From Terebella lapidaria (taxonomy: Eukaryota; Annelida; Polychaeta; Terebellida; Terebellidae): a stretch of DNA of 64,000 nt. The notes below the pieces were generated by a model. That model saw only the letters and a list, made by a program, of their open reading frames with translations, ran no database searches and was not told where the DNA came from. Position 1 is the first letter of the stretch. The number at the start of each line of letters is the position of its first letter. Where the stretch lies: NCBI GenBank assembly GCA_949152475.1, contig OX424560.1, forward strand, positions 3,534,001-3,598,000, in the 5' to 3' direction. A program made the translations under genes and the position numbers. Positions 53,974 to 64,000 of this stretch are shown here, piece by piece.

Positions 53974-55628
53974 GCTTTAGTCTTGCTTGGTGAAAACACA
54001 ATTGTGTTTTTTTTTTGTTTCAAGTTATATGCTCATCATGGAATTGTTCTGTTTTGCTCTCTAATTTGCTCTCTAATAAATTTGTGATAATTAGCATATG
54101 TTGTTGGTACTATATCGTAGGATTCGTTCATTATTAATACCGAACTGATTTTGTTTTGTGAAACTTTGGTATGTAATGTCGTATAGACAACATCAAAAGT
54201 TTATCAATGAGCTAAAATTACAACCAAACTGTAATATGATTGATTTGATTGATTGATTATGCTGTGTGTGTGTATCCCTTCTCATTTCATCACAGAATTC
54301 CAATGGTTTCTCTTTGGATGAAAATGTTCGTTTAAAATCAGTTCGGTATTGATATAACTTCAGGGATTTCCACGAAATTAAACGCCATATTTAACAGAAT
54401 GGTAACATAGATGGCCATTTTTGTTCGAAACAACAATATTAGAACAAAATTACTAGAACATCAAAAAAAAAACTAAAACGCGGTCCTCGGACCTCGAGGG
54501 GGGGGAGGGGTGGGATGGGGAGGGGGTCCGTTCCGGACACTCACACCTGGAAAAAGTAACAATAGAATTAGTTTTCATATCGATTCATATCACAAGAACA
54601 TAGTGTTCTATTTGTTAAATTATATCTTTGTTTTTAAAGCGAACTACTATTGTGATGATATCATTATTGTATATATCAGAACAGAATGTGTATGTCGTGT
54701 CTGCTGATGGTATGTTTTGATGGTACGCGTACAACATACTCACATAATAATCGAGATGCCCACAGTTCAAATTAATGAGTTTTAATTAATAATTCAAGTT
54801 AAATTAAATTTATTTGGGTGGTACTTTAGCTGTTTCTGTTTTAATGCATTGCCTTATTTAGAATGTGCGCGGAGCGCATATATTCCACATATATTGCACA
54901 CGTTGCAACATTGCGGATTGCTGCGAAAACATACATATGCTTTTTATTGGTGATCTTGATTTGACCTGGAATGATGTTGAGTGGAAAATATCATGATTGT
55001 AACAGGTCTGAAATGGAAAACTTCCTCCGATATTTTGTCTGGAGACTAGTCACTCGCAGGTATAGCTTAGATTTGCTGTGACCATTTGAAATCCATATTA
55101 GAAACATAATACATACACACATGGGGATAAAAAGTATCTCTCATTTAAATTGGCGATAATGATATAGAAGCAGGACATTTAGCAATACAGCTTGGAAAAT
55201 CGCTCATTGACATTTGAATATCACAGTAAAAGATCTGAGGTGATAATTACTTAGAAGGCATAATTATGTCAGATTTATTTTTAAAACGCACAACGTGCTG
55301 CTGGTCATAGGCCAGGGGTGACACTTTATATGTGAGTATATATTTCAATGACCTTGAACTTGAATTCAGATGGCATATTGAGCTATGGTTATATATATAT
55401 ATCAACAGAAAGGACTGGATTGGCAATTATATGATTCATTTATTAAATGGAATATGAACATGAATGTGATATGAACAAATGAATGTGATAATGTGATATG
55501 TACACCCCGGAAAAAACAGAATCGTGAAATTCACAAGGTCACCATGGCTTGATAAGTTTTACAAGGGAAACAACATAATCATGAACTTAATCAACATGGC
55601 TTGATAATATGTACAACAGCAATAAAAT
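53974..55628. other. Noncoding interval
   Basis: AT-rich. It contains a G run at 54500-54506 and G-rich sequence to 54530, and a short TA run near 55391. No supported gene. Confidence 0.5.
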
Positions 55629-56153
55629 TCAGTCTATGTCACTATCACTGATTTCCAGTCCTAACTGGTGTATTAAATCCTGATGAGTTGAGGTCGGAGA
55701 GGTTTGTGGACGGCCGGTAGTAGGTGGACGCATGGGACGGGTGGACTGGCGGAACATGCACTGGTCGGCGGAGAGGGTTGGAGTGGTTAGTGTGGTTCTG
55801 CATGCGGGGACAACTTTGAATACAGGTCTGGTTGGGATGGCCTTGGCTGTTGTGGTGGTGTCGGCGTTGGCTGGGGTTGGAGTCGAGGTAGGATGGGATC
55901 TGGATTCAAAACTTGGTTTCCAGCGGGTCATTGAAAATGATTCTTTTTTAGGGTCATATACTGTTTGGCAGAATGGGCTGTCCGGCTTGCCATAATGGTT
56001 GAACTGCTGCAGGTGTTTTTGGAAAAAGGTTTTGGTCTTGTAGGTTTTGCCACAAGTGTGGCACAGAAAGATGTGTCGAACATGGGTTCGCCGATGATGG
56101 CACCAGGCCGATTTGGATTGGAAATCTTTGCCGCAAAATTTGCAGGTATGCAT
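55629..56153 (-). CDS. C2H2 zinc-finger protein, TATA-driven, intronless
   Basis: 174 aa from ATG 56153 (MHTCKFCGKDFQSKS) to TAG at 55629. Two C2H2 fingers lie in the first 60 residues: CKFCGKDF...HHRRTH and CHTCGKTYKTKTFFQKHLQQF..H. Then comes a Pro/Thr-rich region (TSTPTPANADTTTT, RPPTTGRPQTSPTS) and an acidic end (LGLEISDSDID). I prefer this start to the open codons further upstream because they contain no ATG and this one follows a TATA box by the usual distance. The start MxxCxFCGK resembles that of the packaging-ATPase gene at 33743. Could be a DNA-binding regulator of host or viral origin. Confidence 0.75.
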   Translation of the reverse strand: MHTCKFCGKDFQSKSAWCHHRRTHVRHIFLCHTCGKTYKTKTFFQKHLQQFNHYGKPDSPFCQTVYDPKKESFSMTRWKPSFESRSHPTSTPTPANADTTTTAKAIPTRPVFKVVPACRTTLTTPTLSADQCMFRQSTRPMRPPTTGRPQTSPTSTHQDLIHQLGLEISDSDID

Positions 56154-56205
56154 GTTGATCTGTGCAAGAAGATACAACTTTGTGGGAAACTAACGAGCTC
56201 TGGCC

Positions 56206-56214
56206 CTTATATAG
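56206..56214 (-). promoter_or_regulatory. TATA box of the zinc-finger gene
   Basis: CTATATAAG on the minus strand, 52 bases before the ATG. Two copies of the palindrome ATTGCGCAAT lie further upstream (about 56232 and 56301). Confidence 0.65.
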
Positions 56215-56534
56215 ACCAGTGAGCGAACGTCATTGCGCAATAGTGTGCAACATGAATTATGCAATTTTTGCAGAATAAAGTATGTAGTTATAAAATGGTA
56301 TTGCGCAATAACGATGATTACGTTTCAGCGACGTCGCGTAGTTGTTGATAGGTTTATAAGCATACCTTTTTTAGCAGGGAGCAAACATTTTAAGCGCGGG
56401 TGAAACGACATGTGACTAATTTATTTCATACTGTGGCCCGTAGAGGACATGTCAAAAAAATTCTGAACATGTGAAAGCACAAGATTTTTTTTTCTTTTCG
56501 AAATTTCCAAAAAAAAAAAATGCTAGAAGTCTGG

Positions 56535-57065
56535 ACTACAAAGTCACGGGTGCGTTAAGGCTGCGTCATGCATCAATGGTGTATAAAGGGCGCATCAGGG
56601 ATGCGTCATGCGTCAATGGTGCGTCACAGGTGCATCAGGGATGCCTCATGCGTCAAGGATGCGCACCCTTGACGCATCATGCACCCTTGACGCACCCTTG
56701 CGTATAAAGCACCCCTGACGCACCATTGACGCATGACGCACCCCTGACGCACAATTGACGTATGAAGCACCCTTGACGCAACATTGAAGCATAACGCACC
56801 CCTGACGCACCATTGAAGCATAACGCATTCCTGACGCATCTATGACGCACCATTGACGTATAACACACCCCTGACGCACCATTGACGTATGAAGCGCCCC
56901 TGACGCACCATTGACGCATGACGCACTCTTTACGCACCCTTGACGCACCATTGAAGCGTAACCCACCCCTGACGCACTATTGAAGCATAACGCACCCCTG
57001 ACGCATCTATGACGCACAATTGACGCATAACGCACCCCTGACGCACCATTGAAGCATAAGGCACC
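56535..57065. repeat. 29-bp minisatellite with an internal inversion
   Basis: From about 56668 to 57065 the unit is CGCACCCCTGACGCACCATT plus nine bases, head to tail. From about 56540 to 56665 the same unit runs in the opposite orientation (gcgtcatgcgtcaatggtgc). The switch sits in the near-palindrome TGCGTCAAGGATGCG-CACCCTTGACGCA at 56650-56680. Long ORFs on the minus strand are repeat artefacts. Confidence 0.9.
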
Positions 57066-57530
57066 CCTGACATCTCCAATCCCGAACCTGAGAGCTCAAT
57101 CTCCGCCCTCCAACCTCAATCTCCAACCTCCGACCTCAATCCGAGTCTTCAACCTCAACCTCCAACCTCAACCCCCAACCTCAACCTCCGACTGCAACCT
57201 CCGACTTCCTATCTCAACCTCCGCCTCCACCTCAATGTCAGCCTCGGAGCTCAACCTCCGACCTCAACCTCTGACGTCAACCTGCGACCTCCAACCTCAT
57301 CCTCCAACATCAGACCTCAACCTCAACGTTCGATCTCAGCGTCCGACATCGGACTTCAACCTCGGACTTCAACCTGCAACTTCAATGTCAAACCACAACC
57401 TCCAACTTCAACTTCAATCACCCACCCCAACCGCCAACCTCAATCTCCCCAGACTTCAACCTCCCATTTTAACCTCCAACCTCAAACTCTGACCTCAACC
57501 TACGACCTCCAACCTCATCCTCCTACCTAA
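57066..57530. repeat. Pyrimidine/adenine-rich CCTCAACCTCC repeat tract
   Basis: Irregular repeats of AACCTCAACCTCC/GACCTCAACCTC, with G almost limited to the CCG/CTG step of each unit. The 147-codon ORF across it is low-complexity. Confidence 0.8.
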
Positions 57531-57631
57531 CCCTTTAAAGAAGAGAAACAGGTTGCCCCTTCATAAATACAAACCGTGTAGTGACGGCCAAGGGCGCGTC
57601 GCCCCCGCGGCCCCCGCTTATGGATGGCAGC

Positions 57632-57763
57632 CTAGAATACTCGTCGACACACGGAACATCGTGTGTCCCGAAAAATCCGCTGGCATCGCCGACACAGCGC
57701 CAGATGCCTGCATGGCATGAATATCACCGTTGGTGTGTTTGTCAAACAGATTACGCAAGGCAT
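57632..57763 (-). CDS. Short RING-finger ORF (IAP-like)
   Basis: 43 aa from the first ATG in frame (57763) to the stop at 57632; the frame stays open upstream to 57949 without an ATG. It is essentially a complete C3HC4 RING: CVIC...MPCRHLALCRRC...CSVC, ending within a few residues of the last Cys pair as in C-terminal RINGs of IAP-type E3 ligases. The conserved His-Leu-Ala after the PCxH motif is typical. A full protein would need an upstream exon, or this is the remnant of a longer gene. CATATAAAG lies at 57950-57958 on the same strand. Confidence 0.55.
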   Translation of the reverse strand: MPCVICLTNTPTVIFMPCRHLALCRRCQRIFRDTRCSVCRRVF

Positions 57764-57969
57764 TTTGACAGCGATGTCTAAAATCGAGACTACATTGGGG
57801 TGGTCATATTGGAAGCGAAGCGTTGAAACAAAATCGCAAAACAAAAACGATGAGCAGAGCGCGTGGAAATGACGATTACCGTTACTGTTGGTCCGATACA
57901 AATGACATTCGAAGTCAAGAAAAGTTTGATTGCCTGACGCGGAAAGCAACTTTATATGTGTATATATGG

Positions 57970-57975
57970 TTTATT
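57970..57975 (-). terminator. Polyadenylation signal of the minus-strand LINE
   Basis: AATAAA on the minus strand, 124 bases after the LINE stop codon. Confidence 0.5.
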
Positions 57976-58098
57976 CGTACATAAAAAGTACACTAGTGCA
58001 TATACATGTAACTGAATAAATAATACATATAACAAGTGACAACGAAGCAAAAACACACATATAAAACCAAAGGCACACAAATGACACACACCAACATG

Positions 58099-60745
58099 TC
58101 AGTTTGTACACAAATACATGATAATATTGTCACATTCCTCGTGTGACATGTCCATGAATATATTATCCAACTTTACATTAATCAAATCTTTAATTGCAAC
58201 ACAAAGTGCCTGTTTATCGAAGTCATCAGGAATCAATTTTACACGTGTTACCAGATTTTTCAAATCATTGAGAAAGTTATTACGTAAGACGCCATATTTA
58301 CCACAAATGAATGTTATACTATTACTCACAGCAGAAGAGCTGTCATTTACTGCCAGTCTGCTACAAATTTGAACAAAATAATTTGTACTGATACAAGCTG
58401 ATTTAATGAATTTCAAGAACCGTATATGTAATTGGTTTTCCACAGGAATATCATCACACAAATAGGGCAATAAATCACAGTGTGTATTATAAGGAAGATC
58501 CATCAGACGCCGAATGGCCTTTCGCCAACTTACTACAAATTTATTAAAATAACCAAGAGAGATGTCCCATAGAGGTGATCCATATAAAGACATACAGTAT
58601 GATTTAAATAACTTATATTTGATGCTAGGTTGAACATACCGAAACTGTTTAAGCAATAAATTAATGCGACCACAAAAATCATTAATAGTCGTTTCTATCA
58701 TCTTACTTTGTGCAGAAAGACCAATGAAATTACCTAGATGTTTAACACAAGGAAGGGGAGTAATATGCCCACCCATGAAGGGGATATCAGGTATAGGAGA
58801 GTGTTTTCCAGTTTTTGCACCGAGAACAACCATTGAACTTTTATTCGCATTAAATTTCACCTGATATTCCGAAGCAAAATCTGAACAAATATCGAGCATA
58901 CGTTTCATTCCACTTACAGAAGGAGATAATAGAATCAAGTCATCGGCATAAGAAAAGGCTCCTGCAAACGTATTACCAAGCAAACATCCAGTATTATGTC
59001 CACTGCCCGCCAGTCGGGAGAGCAACTCATCAATATAAATGATAAACAAGATCGGTGAAAGAACCCCACCTTGCTTCACACCATTGGAAATACTGACTAA
59101 CTTAGAGACTTGGGATCTCCATTGGACACGAATCTGTTGACTAGTATATAAATTGGCCAAAAACCGAATATAAATAGGACCAATAGTACCCTTAGCTAGA
59201 AGAAGACGAAACAACTTCACATATTCCACCCTATCAAAAGCCTTACTGGCATCTAATAAAATGCCAATTACATCACTACCCCGGTTATTATAATACTGAG
59301 TGATCTCATTCACAACAAATGTAGAACTAACAGTAGAATGACCTTGTTTGAAACCAAATTGATAATCCGAAGTTTGAAAGGTGTTTTTTGATAAGATAAT
59401 ATTATCCATTAATTTACCAATGATACTACTAAGAGCAATAGCTCGATAATTGTTCGAATCCTGTAGAGACAACCTTTTATTCTTAGGAATAGGAATCATT
59501 GTTGACACTGACAGATTAGCAGGACAAAACCCATGACACAACATGGATGAAAAAAGCAAAGACAAATAGACAAAAAACTTGTGCGTTCCATTAAGAATGT
59601 TACCATCGTGCTTACCAGCTTTCAATTTACCTACTCCAGTTGTGACATCCAAAACACTAATCAAGTTACAACCACTACTGCTACCACGAAATATACCGCT
59701 GGACACCTCATCCAAGAAACTATCCATCTCATGTTTATCATAGGAAACACTATTGTAAAGATCACTATAATTTTGCAGGAATAATTCACCAATATCATCA
59801 CCAGAGCAACCATCAACAGATGTGGGCAAATAAGAAGCTCCCCCATTCATTCTTTTAACTTCTGTCCAAAAATCCCGACTTGATCCTGTTAATAAACTGG
59901 AAGCCAATTTTTCTGACCTAATCTTATCCTGATTACGCTTCACGAACCTCAAGGCACGGTGATATTCACATCGAGTTTTACGTCTAATGTCAAAGATCAC
60001 ACCATTCCTCGGGGACCCATTCGCTTTCCAAATAGCATGCCACAGCAATGCCCTCTCCCGGCATTCCCGAACATGATCAGTCCAACCAGGTATATTTTTA
60101 CGACGATGTTTAAGATCAGATTTAGACGGAATACCTCTACTTGAAGACAAACAAGCACTCACTATGTCGTCATGAAAAGTATTGATCTCAGCCGAGTGTT
60201 CGTGGCAAGAATAGTTGTCACAACCCAATGCCTCAAGAGGAATATTGATTAAATCCAAACATGCATCAAGCCTGTGCTTATAAAGTGAAATATCTGAGAT
60301 AGATGCCTTATTCCAGTACAGACGGTCAGACAAACTAGATGATAAACTGTTATCCATATCACAGCGGAGAACACCTGTATTAAATTCCACCGACAATACT
60401 GAATGATCAGATAAATTGTCACCCCTATGAATAACCGAGTAGTTTACCAATAGACTTTGCAGATTATTTGTATACAAACAATGGTCGATGGTAGTCTTGA
60501 CTCCATTTGATTTACTCTCGTATGTGTAATCAACATCAGACTGAGGATCACAACAACCGAAGCTGAAGTTTTCCCTTACACAGAAAAGTTTAAGAGCAGT
60601 AGTATTCATAGAATTATGTCTTGGCAAGTCAGTGTTCAGGTCACCAGCAATAATTATGTTGTCAAAATTATATTCGACACAAGTTTGAGCAATTTTTTGT
60701 AAGACATCCTGGTAAGCTTGATTGTTATCATTATGATATGCATAT
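58099..60745 (-). mobile_element. 5'-truncated LINE: endonuclease C-terminus and full RT
   Basis: The minus-strand frame opens at about 60745 and runs to TAG at 58099 without interruption (about 880 codons). Endonuclease motifs IIIAGDLNTDL and SDHSVLSVEF come first. The RT follows: YRAIALSSIIGKLMD, QFGFKQGHSTV, GILLDASKAFDRVEY, SNGVKQGGVLSPILF, SYADDLILL and the C-terminal region FKSYCMSLYGSPLWD. The N-terminal endonuclease part is absent, as in typical 5' truncation during insertion. The long open frame suggests a recent copy. The clade is probably CR1/jockey-related. Confidence 0.88.
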
Positions 60746-60856
60746 TAAATATAGAATATATGTGTGTAGTGTTAACAGTGCTATGCAAATAATCGATGAT
60801 CAAAATGAGGTGAGGTTGCTATGATTACTCAATGAATACCGTATCAACGGTGCTTG

Positions 60857-60857
<1 letters not shown>

Positions 60858-60948
<91 letters not shown>
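60858..60948. repeat. (TA)n microsatellite, 91 bp
   Basis: Uninterrupted TA/AT dinucleotides. The IYIYIY ORFs on both strands are artefacts. Confidence 0.98.
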
Positions 60949-60950
<2 letters not shown>

Positions 60951-60994
60951 TCGAGATACGTGAATTGCAAACCTCGGAGATCGGCATGCACAGT

Positions 60995-62920
60995 CTTGAG
61001 ACACTGACCAATCGAAAATTGATGACCTCAGAATTTTCGACCTTGGGCAATAATGAAGAGTTTTGGTCGTACGATCACGGGCCATATATCAGATGATCAG
61101 GAATTGGCCATAGAAAAATACAAAATTAGTTTTAAAAAATTATCTTGATTAGAACCGAAGTTATGGTCAATTATTGATTTTAACATTTTCCGTTGTCATG
61201 GCAACAGTTTTTGTCCGATTTTGACCAGATTCGAGGAGGACCGAGCCACTGAGATACCGCTTCATCCCTATCAGTATCATGTTGATCGGACCCTTCTCCT
61301 TTGAGATATGCGCGCGGACAGACAAATAAACAAACAAACAATTAAACAAACAAACAGACATACAAACGGACAAACTCAATTGCAATACCCTCGCCCCCTA
61401 CGGGGCGAGGGTAATGATAGAGAATTGACCACAGAAAAAAAAACAAAATAATTAGGGAAAAATTAATCATGAATATAAACGGAATTATCGCAACTTTTCG
61501 ATTTTGACCCCTTCTGTGAACCCCAACGTGACCCCCAAATATTCGACCTTGGGCGATAATTGAGAGTTTTGGTCATATGATCGGGAATTAGCCAAAGAAA
61601 AATACAAAAATAAGTTGAAAGTCTGATATTGATTAGAATCGGAGGTATAGCCAATTATGTGATTTTATTTTTTCCGTTTCCATGGCAACCGTTTTTATCC
61701 AGTTTTGACAAAATTTGAAAGGGGCCGAGCCACTACCATAGCACCCCAGTCCTATAAATTTTAGATCGATCGGACCGTTTGCCTTTGAGTTATGGGCGCA
61801 GACATTTGCACTGAAACGTCGCTAGCCAAAAATTACCGAGATCGTGACCCCCAATTTTTCGACATGGGACGATAATGAAAAGTTTTCGTCGTATGACCAT
61901 CGGTTGTACACCATATGATTGGAAATTGACCAAAGAAAAATACAAAAATAGTTGGAAAAATTAATATCAAGTGAAACCGGAGCTAGATCCAATTATGTGA
62001 TTTCCACTTGTTCCGTTGCCATGGCAACCGTTTTTATCCGATTGTGACAAAATTTGAAAGGGACCAAGCACCTACCATAACACTCCAGTCCTATAAATTT
62101 TAGATCGATCGGACTGTTTGATTTTGAGTTATAAGCACAGACATTTGCACTGAAACGTCGCTTGTAAAAAATTACCAAATCGTGACCCCCAATTTTTCGG
62201 CATCGGGCGATAATGGAGAGTTTTCATCGTATGACCATCGGTCGTACACCATACGATTGAGCATTGGCCAAAGAAAAATACAAAAATAGTTATAAAAAAT
62301 AATATCAAGTAGAACCGGAGCTAGAGCCAATTATGTGATTTTCACTTTTTCCGTTGCCATGGCAACTGTTTTTATCCGATTTTGACAAAATTCGAACGGG
62401 ATCGAGCGACTATCATATCACTCCAGCCCTACGAATTTCAGATCGATCGGACCGTTTGCCTTTGAGGTATAAGCGCAGACATTTGCACTGAAACGTCGCT
62501 GGCAAAAATTCACCGAAATCGTGACCCTCAATTTTTCGACATCGGGCAATAATAGAGAGTTTTCGTCGTACGACCATCGGCAGTACACCATAGGGTCGGG
62601 AATTGGCCAAAGAAAAATACAAAATTAGTTTAAAAAATTAATATTCACTAGAACTAGAATTATAGCCAATTATGTGATTTTCTCTTTTTTCGTTGCCATG
62701 GCAACAATTTTTTTCTGATTTTGACAAAAATTGAGGAGGACCGAGCCACGGTGATACCGCTTCTTCCCTATAAATTTCAGGACGATCGGACCATTCGGTT
62801 TTGAGTTATGCGCGCGGACAGACAAACAAACAAACAAACAAACAAACAAACAGACAAACAGACATACAAACTGACAGACCCAATTACAATACCCTCTGCC
62901 CCTATCGGGGCGAGGGTAAC
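60995..62920. repeat. ~335-bp tandem array carrying RFX/X-box palindromes, copy 2
   Basis: The anchor 'cgacatcgggcgataatggag' recurs near 61039, 61541, 61859, 62198 and 62538. Each unit continues with 'gtacgaccatcgg', 'gaattggccaaagaaaaatac', 'gccaattatgtgatttt' and the palindrome GTTGCCATGGCAAC, then 'gatcgatcggaccgtttg'. Perfect palindromes are at 62015-62028, 62353-62366 and 62692-62705; one-mismatch versions are near 61193 and 61677. (ACAA)n plus a ccctcgcccc-type hairpin end a unit at 61318-61413 and again at 62818-62919. Confidence 0.85.
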
Positions 62921-63988
62921 AAATCACTGATGACTGGTACATTACCCAAAAACTTGAAATTAGCCAAAGTAATAGCTATACATAAAGCGAAAAGTAAAGC
63001 AGAGTTTTCAAACTACCGACCCATCTCGCTCCTGCCCTCGATATCGAAAATATTAGAAAAAGTAGTACACAAAAGGCCTGTTTTCTTTCTGGAAAGTAAT
63101 GACTTATTATACAACAATCAATATGGATTCCGATCAAAACGAAGCACGATAGATGCAGTCACAAAATTTGTTTCCGATATAACATTGTCTCTTGATCAAA
63201 AGAGATCTGCATTATCTGTATTCCTAGATTTGTCGAAAGCATTTGATACCATCGACCATGATATATTACTACAAAAACTACATTTTTATGGAGTCCGTGG
63301 AATTGCTCATGATTGGTTTCGAGATTACCTTATGAACAGGCAACAATATGTAGAATATCGAGGGATCAAATCAAGTACCTGTAATATTAGATGTGGTGTT
63401 CTACAAGGCTCAGTGTTAGGACCATTATTATTCATTATATACACTAATGATCTCCCCCAGGTTCTGAACCATTCTAAATCAATATTATTTGCTGACGACA
63501 CAACCTTGTAACTAACGGATTGTAATATTGACAGACTCTATAATCACATGAATGAGGAACTGATTTCGTTAACTGATTGGTTTAAAGCAAATAAATTGTC
63601 TCTTAACGTAACAAAAACAAATTATATGTTATTTTCAAATTCACTGAGTAATAAAACACCAAGGAATTTAGTGCTAGCGAATAAAACCATTACCGAATGT
63701 GAAAACACGAAGTTCCTAGGCATACATATAGACCATAAACTGAAATGGGACAAGCATATAGAACACGTCAATACTAAAGTCTCCAAGGCCTTATTCGCTA
63801 TAAACAGAGCTCGACAAACACTTCCAATCCACAACATAATCTCTATATATTACACTCTGGTGTACCCACACCTATCGTACGGTATTACGCTTTGGGGTGG
63901 TGCTCAGAAAACGTTCATTAATAAAATAGTTGTTCAACAAAAGAAAATTGTGAGAGCAATTACCGGCGTCCCCTATAACACATTCTGA
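62921..63988 (+). pseudogene. LINE reverse transcriptase fragment, runs to window edge
   Basis: Starts immediately after the hairpin of the repeat array at GTLPKNLKLAKVIAIHKAKS. RT motifs follow: FSNYRPISLLPSISKILE, QYGFRSKRSTIDAV, LSVFLDLSKAFDTIDHDI, CGVLQGSVLGPLLFIIYTND and the active site LFADDTT. An in-frame TAA lies at 63509-63511, then the frame continues (LTDWFKANKLSLNVTKTNYM, TKFLGIHIDHKLKWDKHI, YGITLWGGA) to TGA at 63986-63988. The 5' part is missing. Jockey/CR1-like, similar in type to the EN part at 44443-46105. Confidence 0.85.
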
Positions 63989-64000
63989 TCCGCTTTTCCG

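Noticed and set aside
57049..57492. 147-codon plus-strand ORF
   Set aside because: Low-complexity translation of the CCTCAACCTCC repeat tract.
60825..61096. ORFs encoding long Ile-Tyr runs on both strands
   Set aside because: Pure product of the (TA)n microsatellite.

Overview
The window looks like nuclear DNA of an animal, most likely a marine invertebrate. The evidence is one intron-split Ig-superfamily gene with phase-1 exons and GT/AG borders, TATA/CCAAT promoters, AATAAA signals and a dense load of metazoan-type transposons. No bacterial operon, rRNA, tRNA or CRISPR array was seen. The species cannot be fixed from the sequence alone. Most of the window is mobile or repetitive DNA in an AT-rich background; ordinary host coding is confined mainly to 26.7-29.1 kb on the minus strand.

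Layout. 0-6 kb: noncoding DNA, a 1.4-kb foldback element, a 913-bp MITE with TAA target duplication, and a degenerate ~335-bp repeat array. 6.5-9.7 kb: a 29-bp minisatellite with higher-order structure. 11.2-12.7 kb: a hairpin-ended repeat. 12.9-25.5 kb: a 64-bp tandem array split by a complete, very young Gypsy-type LTR retrotransposon on the minus strand (LTRs 13205-13949 and 24748-25492, gag, pol, and an extra 892-aa ORF3). Its integrase core is missing. 25.5-26.5 kb: a dead Tc1 transposase. 26.7-29.1 kb: four exons of an Ig-like membrane protein. 29-32.9 kb: mostly noncoding.

33.0-36.9 kb: a compact element with complex terminal inverted repeats. It carries compact TATA promoters, a zinc finger fused to a virus-type packaging ATPase, and a second zinc-finger gene. 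It is dead through stop codons and a LINE insertion. 37.2-46.1 kb: an L1-ORF1-like protein followed by a NADAR domain, then a hairpin-ended repeat, then a degraded endonuclease-RT ORF in the same orientation; these may be pieces of one LINE. 48.3-52.4 kb: a Helentron (Rep/PIF1 helicase/AP endonuclease), internally deleted. 52.8-58 kb: a small coiled-coil gene, a 327-bp MITE, a TATA-driven C2H2 zinc-finger gene, an inverted 29-bp minisatellite, a pyrimidine-rich tract and a RING-finger ORF. 58-60.7 kb: a 5'-truncated LINE on the minus strand. 60.9-62.9 kb: a second ~335-bp array whose units carry perfect RFX/X-box palindromes. 62.9-64 kb: an RT fragment that runs to the window edge.

Most promising leads: the Gypsy element with a large unexplained ORF3 and a frame-independent GGCCGA bias; the LINE ORF1-NADAR arrangement; the small packaging-ATPase element; the RFX-box repeat family; and the hairpin-ended repeats that may depend on the neighbouring Helentron.
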